From Nemopilema nomurai (lineage: Eukaryota > Cnidaria > Scyphozoa > Rhizostomeae > Rhizostomatidae): a stretch of 64,000 nt of DNA. The stretch's first letter is position 1. Each line of letters starts with the position of its first letter. The position numbers and the translations under genes are program-made. Below, piece after piece: positions 50,159 to 63,800 of this stretch. Below the pieces are notes generated by a model that searched no databases, was not told the origin of the DNA, and saw nothing but the letters and a program-made list of their open reading frames with translations. The stretch is from positions 74,802-138,801 of the forward strand of contig ML133476.1 in NCBI GenBank assembly GCA_003864495.1, written 5' to 3'.

Positions 50159-52148
50159 AGTTAATGTTACTTTGCATGTGAGCTATTCACTTTCACAATG
50201 TCTTGGCTGTGTAAAAGCATCATTGTAGCCACTTCATCCTGAATGAGTTCAGTAGCATCCAAATTTCTCATCAAGACTGTCATGGTGGATAACTAGAGTT
50301 TGGAAAATATAGCTTGATTTGCAGGTGAATCATAAACTTTATGTCCTGGAATTTAAAATCCCTGCTGCCATTGCACAAAGTAACCCAGTTCAACACTTTT
50401 TTGAACAAACTAAGCAGTGGCAGTTTTAAGGACCTCAAGGCTCAGAGCTGAAATCATCTGCAAGGCCCTTGTTTGTTTAAGGTGTTATGCTTCTAGGTGG
50501 TGCCTTTTCAATTTTTTTCTTAGAGGTGCAGGATCCCTTCTGGGTTTCCAAAAGTGAGGGCCTGGGGCCACACCCCCTCCCCCCACCTTGAACTGCTACT
50601 GTCACTAAGGTTATGTTCCCAAATTTATTTTACTTGGATTGAATCTGTGATGAGCCTAGTTAACATAGTTGAGAACTATATAGGTCAGCTAAGTTGTTGA
50701 CCAAGACATGACAGGTTTGTGGATTCAAGATTCTAAAATTGTTTTTGATTTTATTAAAATTCTTGAACTGCTGCTTTCTCTACCTGTCTTGAACTAGCTT
50801 TCTGTTAACACCAAAATTTGGCAGTACAAACCCAGGTTTGACCTCCACCAGACCAAGCTTGATATGTAGGTTGAGTTGGGTTGGGGTACACTATTGTAAT
50901 ATTACCTTTAGATTTAAAGGCCAGCTGAGTTTATTAAAGCTATGTGTACAAATGTGTCACTAATACATTACTATGTTAATGGTTTTTGTATGGGACCAAT
51001 GTAATAACCAATTCTTTATGTATTTCAACAATAACCCAGATTTCAATACTAATGGCAGTTCAGATTTCAAACTAATGTGTTAGCTTTTCATTCTAGTCTT
51101 GAAAGCTAGTCTTGTCTAATCTTGTTTTAAATCTTGTCATAGCAGTTTGTTTTTGTTTGAAATTTATAGAGTAACCCAAGTGTATGTTGTCCAACCAACA
51201 TCATCAAAGCAAAATTTTTTTTTAATTTCCTCTATACCACACCATATTTCGTTCTGATGATCATATTTTTAACTGTAAAAATGAAATATTTTTATTGTCA
51301 AATTAATTTATTCCTTTGCTGCCCAATTTCCTGTACTCATCTATCATTTGCTATTTTGCTCCATTCAAACTTGAAACAAAACCTGAAAATGTATCACTAG
51401 AGTTTTTTTACACAACTGTATGTCTTTTCATCATAATAACATATCTAAGTTTGTTCGTATTTAAAAGGAATGTTTATGTACAAATTTTTACAGTAATGGT
51501 GATGACAGTGATGTGTTGTTAGTTAACATCCTTGAACAGCTACTCACCATAGGCACAAAATGCCAGGAAATATAATATTTTAACAATACAGTCTGTGGAA
51601 ATGCATCTTCATGGTGGGCTCAACAGCTAGAGCAAACATCTTGGATTGCCTCAAGAGTAGATTTGATAATGCTTACCAATTAAAAGCAGAAAAACAATGA
51701 ATCACATGAAATTAGCTTCTCTTTTGATTACGAAATAAGATCATTTACGTAACATTGCAAATCTTAAGAAAACTATGGCAATCTGTTACAATAAATAATA
51801 AATCATGTATCAAAATGTGAAAATTTACTTGACATGACCCATTTACTGTACTTGATGAAAACAATTTTCTTAAAACTCGGGACGTTTCCTAGTTAACGAA
51901 GCAACTGTTTTGAGGCAACGCACAAAAATATTTATCCTATAAATTTACATACTCAAGTTACTAAGCCAAATTTCTTTTAACATTAATCAGCCAGCCCAAC
52001 AGACAGTCGGTGGTGTTTTTACTTAATTTTATAAGGTTTGTCCGAAAATGGACTGATACAAAACAGGCAGCCAAAAAACTGGCGAAACGAACAATGACTT
52101 GCAACTCAGACCAATTGGAAAAAATTGCAATCTTCGGTACGAAGGATG
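50159..52148. other. RanBP1 3' flank and intergenic DNA
   Basis: AT-rich, probably including the RanBP1 3' UTR. Candidate signals are ATTAAA near 50934 and AATAAATAATAAA near 51790. The segment 50.40-50.60 kb is G/C-richer with a C-run and may be repeat-derived. No gene was recognised. Confidence 0.5.
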
Positions 52149-52244
52149 CCTCGTATACTATGTGCCACGTATACAATATGTCTCGTATACACTATGCCTC
52201 GTATACACTATGCCTCGTATACACTATGCCTCGTATACAAAAAG
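52149..52244. repeat. Six-copy 16-bp tandem repeat with GTATAC cores
   Basis: The unit is CCTCGTATACACTATG. Copies 4 and 5 (197-228 within this kilobase) are identical, copy 3 differs by one base, and the others are degenerate. Each copy contains the palindrome GTATAC. The unit is not a multiple of three, so the 149-codon frame (52010-52459) crossing it is probably spurious. Confidence 0.85.
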
Positions 52245-52350
52245 CCCCGTTGACGTTCTCACCGCCAAAAGTTCACGATACATTTAATATCGATATTTCA
52301 CTTATTAAAAGTTTCACAGCTTGTAATATCATAAGCCGCGACAATCAAGA

Positions 52351-52356
52351 TTTATT
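52351..52356 (-). terminator. Possible polyadenylation signal for the SH3/SH2 gene
   Basis: AATAAA on the minus strand (TTTATT on plus), about 200 nt after the stop codon of the SH3/SH2 adaptor. Confidence 0.45.
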
Positions 52357-52556
52357 AGTTGCACGCAGCCAATTACAAAAAGGGTTAAACAATGTCAAAA
52401 CTACAAAACGTCTTTCTCGTTGCTGTGAATTGAAAATTCTTATGTACAAAGGAGCTTGACTCTGTGTGCATTTGTTATTTGAATGTTGTTAGATCTACAT
52501 ACTTAATTTCGCCAGCTGCGTATGATGTAAGATTGACAAATGCCAGGTAACTTGGT

Positions 52557-55500
52557 CTAAGATGGCATCTTGAATGCACTCCCTAGCGTTATTGGTTCTT
52601 TATGTTCCGAATAGAACAATGGGTTCTTTTTGTAGTAATCCACAACGTCAATCAAATTGGGAAACGTCAACTTGCCAATCAGTAAGTGGCCACCAGGTAC
52701 AGTCTCGATTGGGAAATGGCGGATCCTGAAAAGAAGGCAAAGAAAGTAACTATCTCGTTTGATTGCCGATTGCGCTTCAATTACAAGTAAACATGTCACA
52801 GGCTTCAAATTAGTTTACCTATCTATTTTATTACATTGGGTAAAGCAAGAAAATAAAAGAATGCAACTGAATTGTCTACAAAAAAACATATCTTATCGTC
52901 AATACCTGTAGCAATACTTGACCGAAAGTGCATATGAGCCACTGCCCTGCAAAATAGAACACATCGCAACACAAAACACAACAATGGATGCTGTTTTAGG
53001 TTTAAATACGATTTACTGATTGTTCTTCTTTGCCATCAGAAACGCCAAAAATGATCGCAGACAATTGAAAAAGTTGTAAAGAACAGTAGTTTGCAAATTC
53101 TCAGAAATCTCAGAATCTTTGGAAAATCACAGAACGACTTGTGGTAACAGAGATGGATCTTGAAATCGACCACCAGAATTGTTGGGTATAATACAACAAT
53201 TCAATGAGTCTTTTTTCGAATCAATTTGAGAGAATAGCTATCATGTAAAAAAGAGGTACTAGACCCCTGATCAAACAATGGATCCTCCTACTTCGTAAGG
53301 TGACAGGAAGTAAATGAGTACTTACCCTTGTACTTTCCCTTACAAGGAATTCTTGTTGCCTCCCGTTCTAAAAATGAAAGGTAGTCGGTAAGTGGACACA
53401 TTTTCGTCAAAGACATCTCAATTTGCTAATGACAAATAACTGATGATGAATGAGTAAAGGACCGAGCTTTGCTGATGATTAAACTTAATGGTGATAAAAC
53501 AGATTTTCTTATGATAACGAGCAAGTCTTTCAAATCCTTCACAACTCCAGCAATTCACTGTTATCAACGGCAATTTCTCGGAACTTTGCCAGTTGCGATA
53601 ATCAGCAACGTTAACCGAAAACTTAAGCCCTCAGATAAGAAATGTTCCCTGAAGAAAAGTCAGTTGGGTCTCCCTCCGCCAACAGTTTTAAATGAGGTGG
53701 GGAGGGAGGGGTGAATCAGAAGCCACACTTCCATAGGACAACGTCCGATCGATGAAAAACAGACAATAGGTGATTTTCCAAACAATCACATCGCATTATC
53801 TTTCATAAAAGTTTGATAGATACACATCAAACATGACAGGAAGGTGCCTATATAGAGAAACCATAAACCAGTAGCGAGAGGTCAAAAATTGATCCTATTA
53901 ACTATTCAAACTTTGTCTTAAAATGTCAACAGTGGTCGTCAAATAAATAATAATTACTAGCTTTATCATTATTACTGTTGCCACAATCGCTATCATTCTC
54001 ATTATTATTACTATAAATCATTTGAAATAAGATCGGTATTTTTTAATCGTCCCCAATAGTATTTTATCTCGAACCTTAAGTACTTCTTTTGTTGTAAATT
54101 ATATGTAAATTATATAGCTGTAAATTTTTCCTCAACTATTAATTTCGTTACAATTCCGTCATTTTTAATATTTCGATTTTTCATAATAAGAAAATCTTTC
54201 AATTGCTGTATAATTGTGGGCAGTTAAAGGCCATCTGAGCCTACTTTATTTGAAAAAAATCATCAAAAATCATTATTGCCATTAATTGCAATTGGTAAAT
54301 TACCTGTTTCAACATTTGCTCGCATTCCTGTCGGCTGATCTTGCCAAAAAACCACTGCTCAGCATCGTACACTGAAGGTAGAAAAAGGCAAAGACATTAA
54401 ATAATAGCCACTATTGCAAGAAGCTAGTTTAAAAATATGGACAAAACGAACGAAAGGTGCCACGGAAAACGCTACTATAGGTTTGGAATGCGAATTTTAA
54501 TAAGATACTACTTAGAGTGCTCCTTGATTGGAGGGAGGGGGGTTGTTGGGATGAGTTGACATGTAGACTTGCGTCATATTGGACGACTTTGAGAAAGTAT
54601 GCTAGTGCTAGTGATGACGTCACAAAAACAAATCGATTGAATCTTGAAATCAAAAAACATATTCATAAAACTCATTTTATGGTACAGGTCTACTTGTTGT
54701 ACTGGAGAATGGCTTGCAAGAAACGAAGTCAAATAAAATAACTGGAAGTTAAAATCCATAATTCTTAAAATGGTATCTCTGTATCGAAAATAAAATTGTT
54801 TAAATATCATTGTGTCGATGTATACACGTTTTTTTATAAGAAACCACTTTATAAGGAACCTACATGTAGAAGGCCGAAATATATAAATAACTTATACTAC
54901 TAAAAACGAAATCCCTAAGAAACTTTTCGATTTGAAAATCTTTTATAACTGCAAGCATCAAGAGCCCGTTCCATTCATTTGCAGCCAATAATCGCATAGA
55001 TTGTTTGCTATTCGTGTGTCAAGTGCTTCATTGAGTAGTTTCCGCATATTTTATCTCGATACTCTCTCTATTAAGTGTAAAGACTTATTGATATGCAGTG
55101 AAAATTAAGGAAATTTTAAGGAACTTTTGGTACTAAAATCTGATGACTTGAGGTCTACGAATAAGGAACTTTCGGAACTAGGCCTCGTGGTAGGTTCCTT
55201 ATAAAAAAGCGTGTAAACGTAAAAACCATTGCATAAAGATAGACTACATAATCTCAGTAGAATGAAAGCCAGCCCTTCCACATTCTTTGCCTACCGCCCT
55301 AGCAACAAAGCAGCACTTCACTCAGGGCGAAATCAAAACTGAGGATATTAGAGAGCACTGTCTTGGGGTTCCGTTTTGGTGAATGCCGAAGGGCTTTTCT
55401 TTTAAGAAAGATTCAATTCTAATGACCCTCTAGGATTGGGTACCCGTCGCTCTAAAAACATTTTCAAGTTCTGAGTAACTAAATACTTCCGAACCATGGC

Positions 55501-58500
55501 TGCGCAATTATCTGTACACGTGACAATCATTTGGTTCTGACTGTCATCGAAAACCTTCATTCTGGCATTTGTAAACAAAGACCCTTTGACGTAGGCCAGA
55601 CAAAAATAACAGTGGAAGGAAAGCTTAATCTCTCTTCCTTCCTTGCTTTTTACGGCAATCGCAAAATTTGCATGCTTACATTTAGAAGGCGTAATGCCAC
55701 CCCTGGCAAAGAGTTAGCTTCCTTAAAATGACCATGATTATTTAACAAAAACTTAAGTTTTAATCAAGAAATATTAGAATCGTGTTTCTGTCGTATAAAA
55801 AAGAACCAGCTCTTGAATGCAACAATGAAAGATATTGTTTATCGGGATTAGAAAGCATTAACTGGAAACGGTTCATTTAACTTGATCAATCCTGCCCTGC
55901 CGCTACAGTACAATGCGCTGTGCCGTAAAGACGGGCCTTGGTGTTCGCAACCTGCAATATGATGGTAATTTGTCCACTGTGTAATTTAAATTAGCTTGTG
56001 AAACAAATAGCGATTTTGTCTGTCCAAGCCACATCGACTTTAAGAGAGGGCCTAAGAAATTGTTACAAACTCACCAGACCGAAGCTGAGCTTCGGGCTCA
56101 TCGTAAATCGATTCCATGCCTTCGTCTTCGCCCTGTGCTGTAAAAAGCACAGGTGGAGATGACAAAGTTGTTGATGAATCCTGCTCAAGGCCTTTGCCTT
56201 GTTTTGGAAGAGAAAGTCTTGGTCGCTCTTGTGCTTTTGCTTGAATGGCAACAGAGTCAGCCTCGTTTACAAATGGCTTTGACGACTTCCTGGGCGTGGG
56301 CACCGGTGGAGCTGCAGCAAGCAGGGTATCCTCTGTCCGATCACGTGGTTTGGGACGAGGTCGTGGTTTTGGTTTCGGTGAAGACCCTGACAAACAGAAA
56401 ATGAAGAGAAGGTTCGTACATGTGGCTTTAGCGGTTTCCAATCCGCAACAAGGAGGGAAATGCCGGTAAACACCCTGATTTCAAATCATACTCCATACCC
56501 ACCAGGTGAATGTTTTGAAATATTCATTTTGTCCAAATCAACGTCCCATTTCCGTTCAACGTAAGTTGATGGTACCCAGCCCTCCTTTACGTCACCGCCT
56601 CTATAAAGCTGGACAAGAAACCATCCCTCGTCGACTGAAGTCAACTGCATAATATCTCCTTTGCGTAAAACCAAGTGATCAGGAATACCCTGCTCCGGTG
56701 TATAATCGGCAATGGCTGAATAGAACTCGATGCCCTTGCAAAAAAGAAAATACTTTTTCCGCCACAATTCCTTAAACATTTTGCTCAAATAGCATGAGTT
56801 CTTAAAGCCAAATCGCTAAAACTCTGAAAAATCACCAGTCCCTGAAGGCCTCCTCGTCAAGTCTTAATACAGTTTCCAGTTTACTGTTCGGGTATACAGT
56901 TCATAACTGTCTGTCAGTCTACAGTCTATTTACCACAAAGTTCTCATGCCTCTCATGAACAAATAACGGTTTTCTTAAGTCCTCTAAGGTGGAGTAACAC
57001 ACTCACTTCTCAAAATAAACCGGTGTTGCAAACCTACCCTGTCTATCGTTCTAAACTAGAGAAAAATCAATATCCAGCATTGATGGTAAAAGAACAGTTT
57101 TAAAAAAGAGCACTTCTGTTGATACGTGTCTAGTCCAACAGCTGTTTTTCACGAGTTCGATACTCTTTCTCCTCTCTTCCCTTCCCTTACTACATTCATA
57201 GTTAAAACATTCGCCCACAAGAGTTCCGCGTACGAAAATACGCTTCTTGCGCGATTGACTGCATCGCCTACTTAAATCAAAAGAGCATCGATGTTCTAGC
57301 AGTTGTGGAAAGTAAGGCGGTGAATTAGATCTGTTCCTTGACTAAGCAGAGACAGGCACTCTGTCCCTTGGCCAATCAGCGACAGGCACTCTGTCCCTTG
57401 ACCAATCAGCGACAGGCACTCGGTCCCTTGACCAATCAGCGACTGGCGCCCAGTCAGGTGGTTTGACATTCGGCAAACCTTCTCTTGTCTTCACTGGTTG
57501 GTAACGTGTGTCCAGATGACCGATTTTGAAAACGATCTTCGCTAAGAGATTTCTAAACGCCCAGCTGCCTACCAAAACCGTCATGCTTTGCAGTTTTTAT
57601 TCAATTAATAATGTAAAACAAGAAATTGACACTTAATGAAAAACTTTCACATTTTAGTTCAGGCTCTGCTACCAAAAAAATTAACCATTCTTTGCAGCAA
57701 CGAGCAAATACTCGTGGAAATAACAGAAACAAATCGCGAGAAAATTTTCAAAACACCATCATGCTGCCTTGTGGAGGGTGTGGATTTACTTTTATTAGTT
57801 GAAGAAAAAACAGGCATTTGAAATTAATGACCCAAAATGATTCCCGAGGTAACACTTGAAATAATGTCACGTGGAGTCCATTTTGAATTATACTGGGCAG
57901 AGCTAAGAGAAGGTTTGGACACGAAGCAGTTTAAAATTATGGAAAAAAATTCTTTAAAGGATTCGTCAAAACATGAACAACATAGCAATAGACAAAAGGC
58001 AAGTCAGAAACGGTATTTGAACAATCACATGGCCAACCTACGGACGCATTCTGATAATGAGGAAATATCAGGTAATATTGCCAAAACTTCAGTTGTATAT
58101 AGGTATGCTGGTGTGGAAGGTAAAAATAGGATTTTTTCGAACATTTAAGCGCCTTGAATACTGATTTGTAATTGCATAATTACCATTTTACAAAAATCTA
58201 TCAAAACGTCTATCCCATTTTACAAAGTACTTCATTTACAATAACAACGTTTCACGCGCTTCATAGGAGTAGACAACTTACTTGTACTTTGATTCCTTTG
58301 CCTCGATCGTCTGCAGCGGAGCCTCCGTTGGTCCATTCTTTTGCGACATTTTCGTACGATTGTCCGGCTTCTTCAAGCTGATCCCTGTAGAAAGTAGACA
58401 ATTTGCGTTTGTTCTTCATAGCAAATTTCGGAACCCAGGGCATTTTTATACGAACCATTTTCAGACAGCGAAAAGAGCGACCACTACTGTGAACGGTGAG

Positions 58501-60767
58501 AAATCTATATGGGCAATCGGGACCAGACGAACCAATTATGGCTGAGCGGTGATTGACAAGCCTCGTTCGTGCGGTTTTCGGAAAGTGTGAATTTTAATTA
58601 AGCCCTAGAATGGACACGACCGACTGCTTGGAACGGCAAAGCGCTCCGATAGTATTCATTCAGGGAAATTAACGGTCAATGTCTTCGGCGCCATTTACCT
58701 AGGCGGCCGCAGGTGGCTGCAGTGAAAGGCTCAAAGCTTGCCGTGCTATCAGAACACGTTGAAATGAGCTGCGACGCGTGATAAATAGGCAGCTTTTCTT
58801 AATTTTTTATCTGTCGGCATTTGCAGCCATGAAAAAAAATCTCGCAAAGGAGTCTATTCCCTTATCGCTGAACAACCTGTTTGGAAAGCATAACGGAGTC
58901 CTTAAAGGCAAATCAGCGTGAATGGGGGAAATCGAAGCCGATTGATAATATCACTTTGATTTTTATCACTTCGATTTCAACCTGCCTTCTTTGATTGTTA
59001 CTATTAGTCAAGTGCTGTTCTTCATCCCCTGCTAGTACAAAAAAGACTCGCCTCTTCAATCGCAAGATTTCGAACATGTCGCCCACATTAGTAGAACAGA
59101 CTATAAGCCATTACGCTCGCAATGCGCGCTACAAATCGGTGACCAAAATCTGCGACAAAAAATCTCTAACAAATAGACCAAAAGATCTACGATAAGTAGA
59201 CAAAAAATCTCTAACAAATAGACCAAAAGATCTACGATAAGTAGACAAAAAATCTCTAACAAATAGACCAAAAGATCTACGATAAGTAGACAAAAAATCT
59301 CTAACAAATAGACCAAAAGATCTACGATAAGTAGACAAAAAATCTCTAACAAATAGACCAAAAGATCTATGATAAGTAGACAAAAAATCTAAAATAAGTA
59401 GACAAGAAAATTTCATTGATTAATAGTCAGTATACCTGTAAAAAAAACAATATCTGCGACATAACGACAAAGTATCGGTAATTAATACACAACAGAATTT
59501 ACAATAAATGGTCAAAAAGTTATCTACGATTAATAGGCAGTATATCTGCAAGAAAAAAAACAAATCGACAAAAACCTACAATAAATAGAAAAAAATTCTA
59601 TGATAAACAGGCAGTATATCTGCAAGAATAAACAAAAATGTGATAAACAGGCGGTATATCTGCAAGAATAAACAAAAATGTGATAAACAGGCAGTATATC
59701 TGCAAGAATAAACAAAAATGTGATAAACAGGCGGTATATCTGCAGTCTTCTGCAACCTGCAAACAAAATCTCCAATATAAAACAAAACTTTATAAACGAC
59801 CTGTCCTTGCCACGTTCCAAAGAAATGTTTGCACTAACAAAAGTGATTTAAAAGCGAAACCGCATGCTAAGCTGTTAAATAAATAATTCATCACCACCAG
59901 TCAGGAAAAAAACAAACACAGCACCGTTCAGTTTTGGGAGTAACAGGCAAAAGCAGAAATGAAGGCCGATTGTCATTTTCATTAGAGCTACATTTTTTAA
60001 TTTAGCGTTGACGCGGAAAATGCTCTTGCTGCAATTAAATTAAGCTTATAACGTTGCATGGAAATGATTCTTCAGACAGTAAATACCTTTTCGAAGGCTG
60101 GTCAGTTCTTCTTTGATTCGTTCCTTGAGTAGCTTGATCTTGGAAAGTTGAATTATTGTTATCTGAAAAGGGTGGAAAGGGGAAAATGATACTTCAAATA
60201 ATTGAGAAGCAGCTGAGGTTGATGAACAAGCATCCCGTTATAAATAGTCAAGGGTTCCTAGACAGCGATCATAGGTCAAGAGTCACGTGAAGTAGGAAAT
60301 ATAAAATAGAGAAAAAAAAACAAATTCGCCGAATTTCCTGCTTCAAGCAGGGACAGCCAATGAGGTTTTCTGCCCAACTAATCCTTGAAAATGCTTCGAG
60401 GTTTTAAAAACGGATTATTGAAGGTAAAACATCACGACTGGTTCCCACAAGTGACGTAACATGATTCTATTTCGCTATTCTTTCATTAACAAACCGCAAA
60501 ACTCACCACTAAAGGAAAATTTCCCGCCTGAGAAAGATGCCGAGCTGTACACAACTAAAACAAAGAGGACAGGAATGAAAAAATGGACAATCAAATATCT
60601 AAAAATTCTAATAATTTATGCTAATCTGATGATTGATGGGAAATTTAAGAAAAAAGTTGAATGGAGCGAAATAAGGATAGAAGACAGGCAAAAATGATCA
60701 GAAAGATAATTATGAAAATACCAGAAAAATATAAGGTTTAAAGTGATTCATGAACCTACACAGAGAG

Positions 60768-60805
<38 letters not shown>

Positions 60806-63800
60806 ACAAAGAAAACTACTTTCAAAGTATACCAACATAACTTAGACCTCAGTAAAAACTTTTGAGAAAGAACTGCTCAAATACCTCCTCATCTATTAAA
60901 TGTTCGCTAGCTATTAAAAATTCTCCCGACTGCTTTCTGGCATACTTCTCCTTTTCAGTTACACGTTTTAGAACTATAAGGTATTTGTTACCAAAAAATC
61001 GTTCCTAATAATAAAATGTGATTCAAACAGAAGTCTGTTTCCTCTAGGTTGTCTCATGACTGGGAGCTATTCTGAAAGTTGTTTCCCATCTATTGCAAAA
61101 GAATTTCTCTCGCATTCTCCTGTAAATCCAACCAATATCACACGAAATTCTCCGTTAGGAAAAATAAAAACTCTCATCTTGTCTTTAAGCCCTCCAGTGA
61201 CATTGTGATGGAAGAATGAAAAAATAAATAGTGAGATGATACGAAGACGTCGAATCGGCAACACTAAGAAAATTGCACCTCCGTTCAATGCGCACAGGAA
61301 TCATTGATTTCTTGTTTTACAAGACTACAAAAGCAAAAACCCCCAGGGGGGGCAGCCATAAATAGCCCAGCTTAAGAAGGGAATCCCGGCGCTGATGCAA
61401 AGCATGCGATCAAAATATATTCGTCACACATTATTATGAGCGAATAGTCGAATTCTCACAAAATTCATCGCTCAGATAATTGATTCTCTCAACAACTCAT
61501 TCGCTTAAAATAAATTAGGACAAAGATAAACATGGAATCGGCTACAAGTGAAGGTGTGGAGATTCTCTTCACGATGATGCATTGATAAATCTGCTACAAA
61601 TAGTCATCATTTGGTACCCTTAGGTAACCATAGAAACTAGCTCAAAATGGCAAAAGGCTAGTCGATACCCAAAAGCTTTTGTAAGCTTCCGATTGACTAG
61701 AAAAATCTGGATGATATAAAAGGCTTGCCAGATTTCACCAGAAAAAACTCAAAATTATTAAGATATGAATCCTAAGTCTGCAACTTTTGTTACGGCATTA
61801 ATTCGATTCAAAATTTCAAGGACCACAACCAATTGCAATTCGAAGTCAACAGTTGTTGATTGCCTTCAAAGTAGCCATGTCTTCAGTGGCTCAAGACATC
61901 TTTATCTATTATGATCTACTTTAAAATAATTCACGCTATCGTTTAGGATATATGGATTAGATCTGGATAATGATTTAATACAGAAAACATATTTAATAAT
62001 TTTTTTAATTATGCATGTTCGTAGACAATTTGTTTGTACCGATGTAGCAGAAATTATTTCTAAAGAAAGAGCATATAACATAGAGAGAAGAAAATAATAT
62101 CTGCACGGAAATATAAAGGACCAAAAATGGCATCAAAAATGGAAGAATAACATACATCTGGCTGGTTCCCTTTTGGAAAAGTTGCCAGATCGTCTCACAG
62201 AGTCCCTTGAATTGAAAATGGAAAGATTCACTCAAACATAAATAAATAAAAGACAAACGGTGTTATCATAAACAATAACTGGTATGGCCTTTCAATGAAG
62301 TATTTCACCCTCAAAGGAAATTAATACTCGTTCCCTTTTCAACTCTTCCTAATCCAGCTATATGTGTTCTGTTTAGAGGCTGCAAAAATCAAACTCCCTT
62401 TCACACGATGGTTCTTCGGGTTTTTGCAATAAGCTGAGTGATCCCAGATGCTATAATACTACAACACAAGTAAACAGATAAATATAACACAAGATAGAAA
62501 TGTAGCACAGTAAAAAACATTGTATTTTAAAAAAAAATCTTACTTTCGTGGTGGAGCTTTTCTGACCACAGCATAAAGTCCACTGGTGCTAGATATTGAC
62601 ATAGTCTAAATGAAAATAATAACTGTAAACAATGCGAATCGAAAAATCAAGGAAACATTTTGTAGAGGGAAAAGGGTCTCCAACACAAAATTGAGGCATC
62701 ACATTGGAAACGAGGCACTGGCGCGAAAATGATTTGAGCAAGCATCACGTCAGCAAATGAAAACATTCCATTGGAAAATATCTTGCTCACAAGAACAATC
62801 CGAAAGGCTTCCCTTGCTCATTCGAATCGGTAATTCCGATGACAAGAAGCTGGCAGACGGAAAAACGGCGATTTCCAACAACATTCAAGGTATGAATATC
62901 ATTTTCAGAAACGGCTGCACTTCTTTGCTTTCCAAGTGTTCGAAACTTTAAACAATTCCTTGCAAAATGTTCCTAGCAACTAAAGAAGTAAATCTCATAA
63001 CACCCTTGGTTTTCAGCAGATACTATTTAAACAGCCGCTTTTCTGTTTATAACTCTCTATACTGTCAGTAATAACTACTAATCATATCATTCGATACTCA
63101 CCCATGAATACCGCAAGAAAACTATTTGGAGTGTATTACTGTCACAAGTGAAATAAACAGAAAATGTTAGCAAGCCATTGGAACAAGAATTATGCATTAC
63201 CCGTCCGCTGGTCACAGGTGATGTGTACTCTTCGCCTTTTCGCATAAGATTTGATGCCGGCGTAAGACCAACCTTTTCTTTATGCCTTCAAAACAAAAAC
63301 ACCAGACTTTAACAAAAACAAGGTGTCTGTACCAAAACAAATCATCTATAGTCACGTTCACTTGTGTTTTCCATTGATAATACAAAGATTAAAGATGAGG
63401 TCGAAAATATAGAGGGCCTCTATATGGCCGGAAATTGAGTTTGATTACAACAAAGGTTTGAAGTTGCGGTTTTACACGAGTTAAAAAGGCTTTCTAAGCC
63501 ATTGCAACCTCCCGTCAGGTGAGGGTTGTTCGAAATATGCATTTTTCAATCAAATACTTGGTATCAAGTTTTGAATGGCACAGCAAGGCCATAATCAATG
63601 CGTAATTGGAATGAAAATGTAGTTAACAACGGTCTTAAAAGTACCATAAACATGCCATTTTAGTTCCCTTATTGTTGAAAGTGGTGTTACAATTTGCACA
63701 TTAAAATCTACTGCGAGATATTCACCTAATTTTCCACCATCCATAATTACTTTTAGCAAGCACTTCGACCTCTTCTCCGACAGCATATGAGACTTCGTCG

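Noticed and set aside
52010..52459. 149-codon plus-strand frame
   Set aside because: Crosses a 16-bp tandem repeat; no domain, no splice-consistent neighbours, and it lies between two convergent 3' ends.
59101..59886. Several 68-96-codon frames with 15-residue repeats, mostly minus strand
   Set aside because: Produced by stop-free minisatellite units; no start context or homology.
60087..62205. Reading exons at 62156 and 60087 as a coiled coil (KIKLLKERIKEELTSL)
   Set aside because: That frame does not connect in phase with the flanking exons; the phase-consistent frame gives a Ser/Arg/Gln linker.
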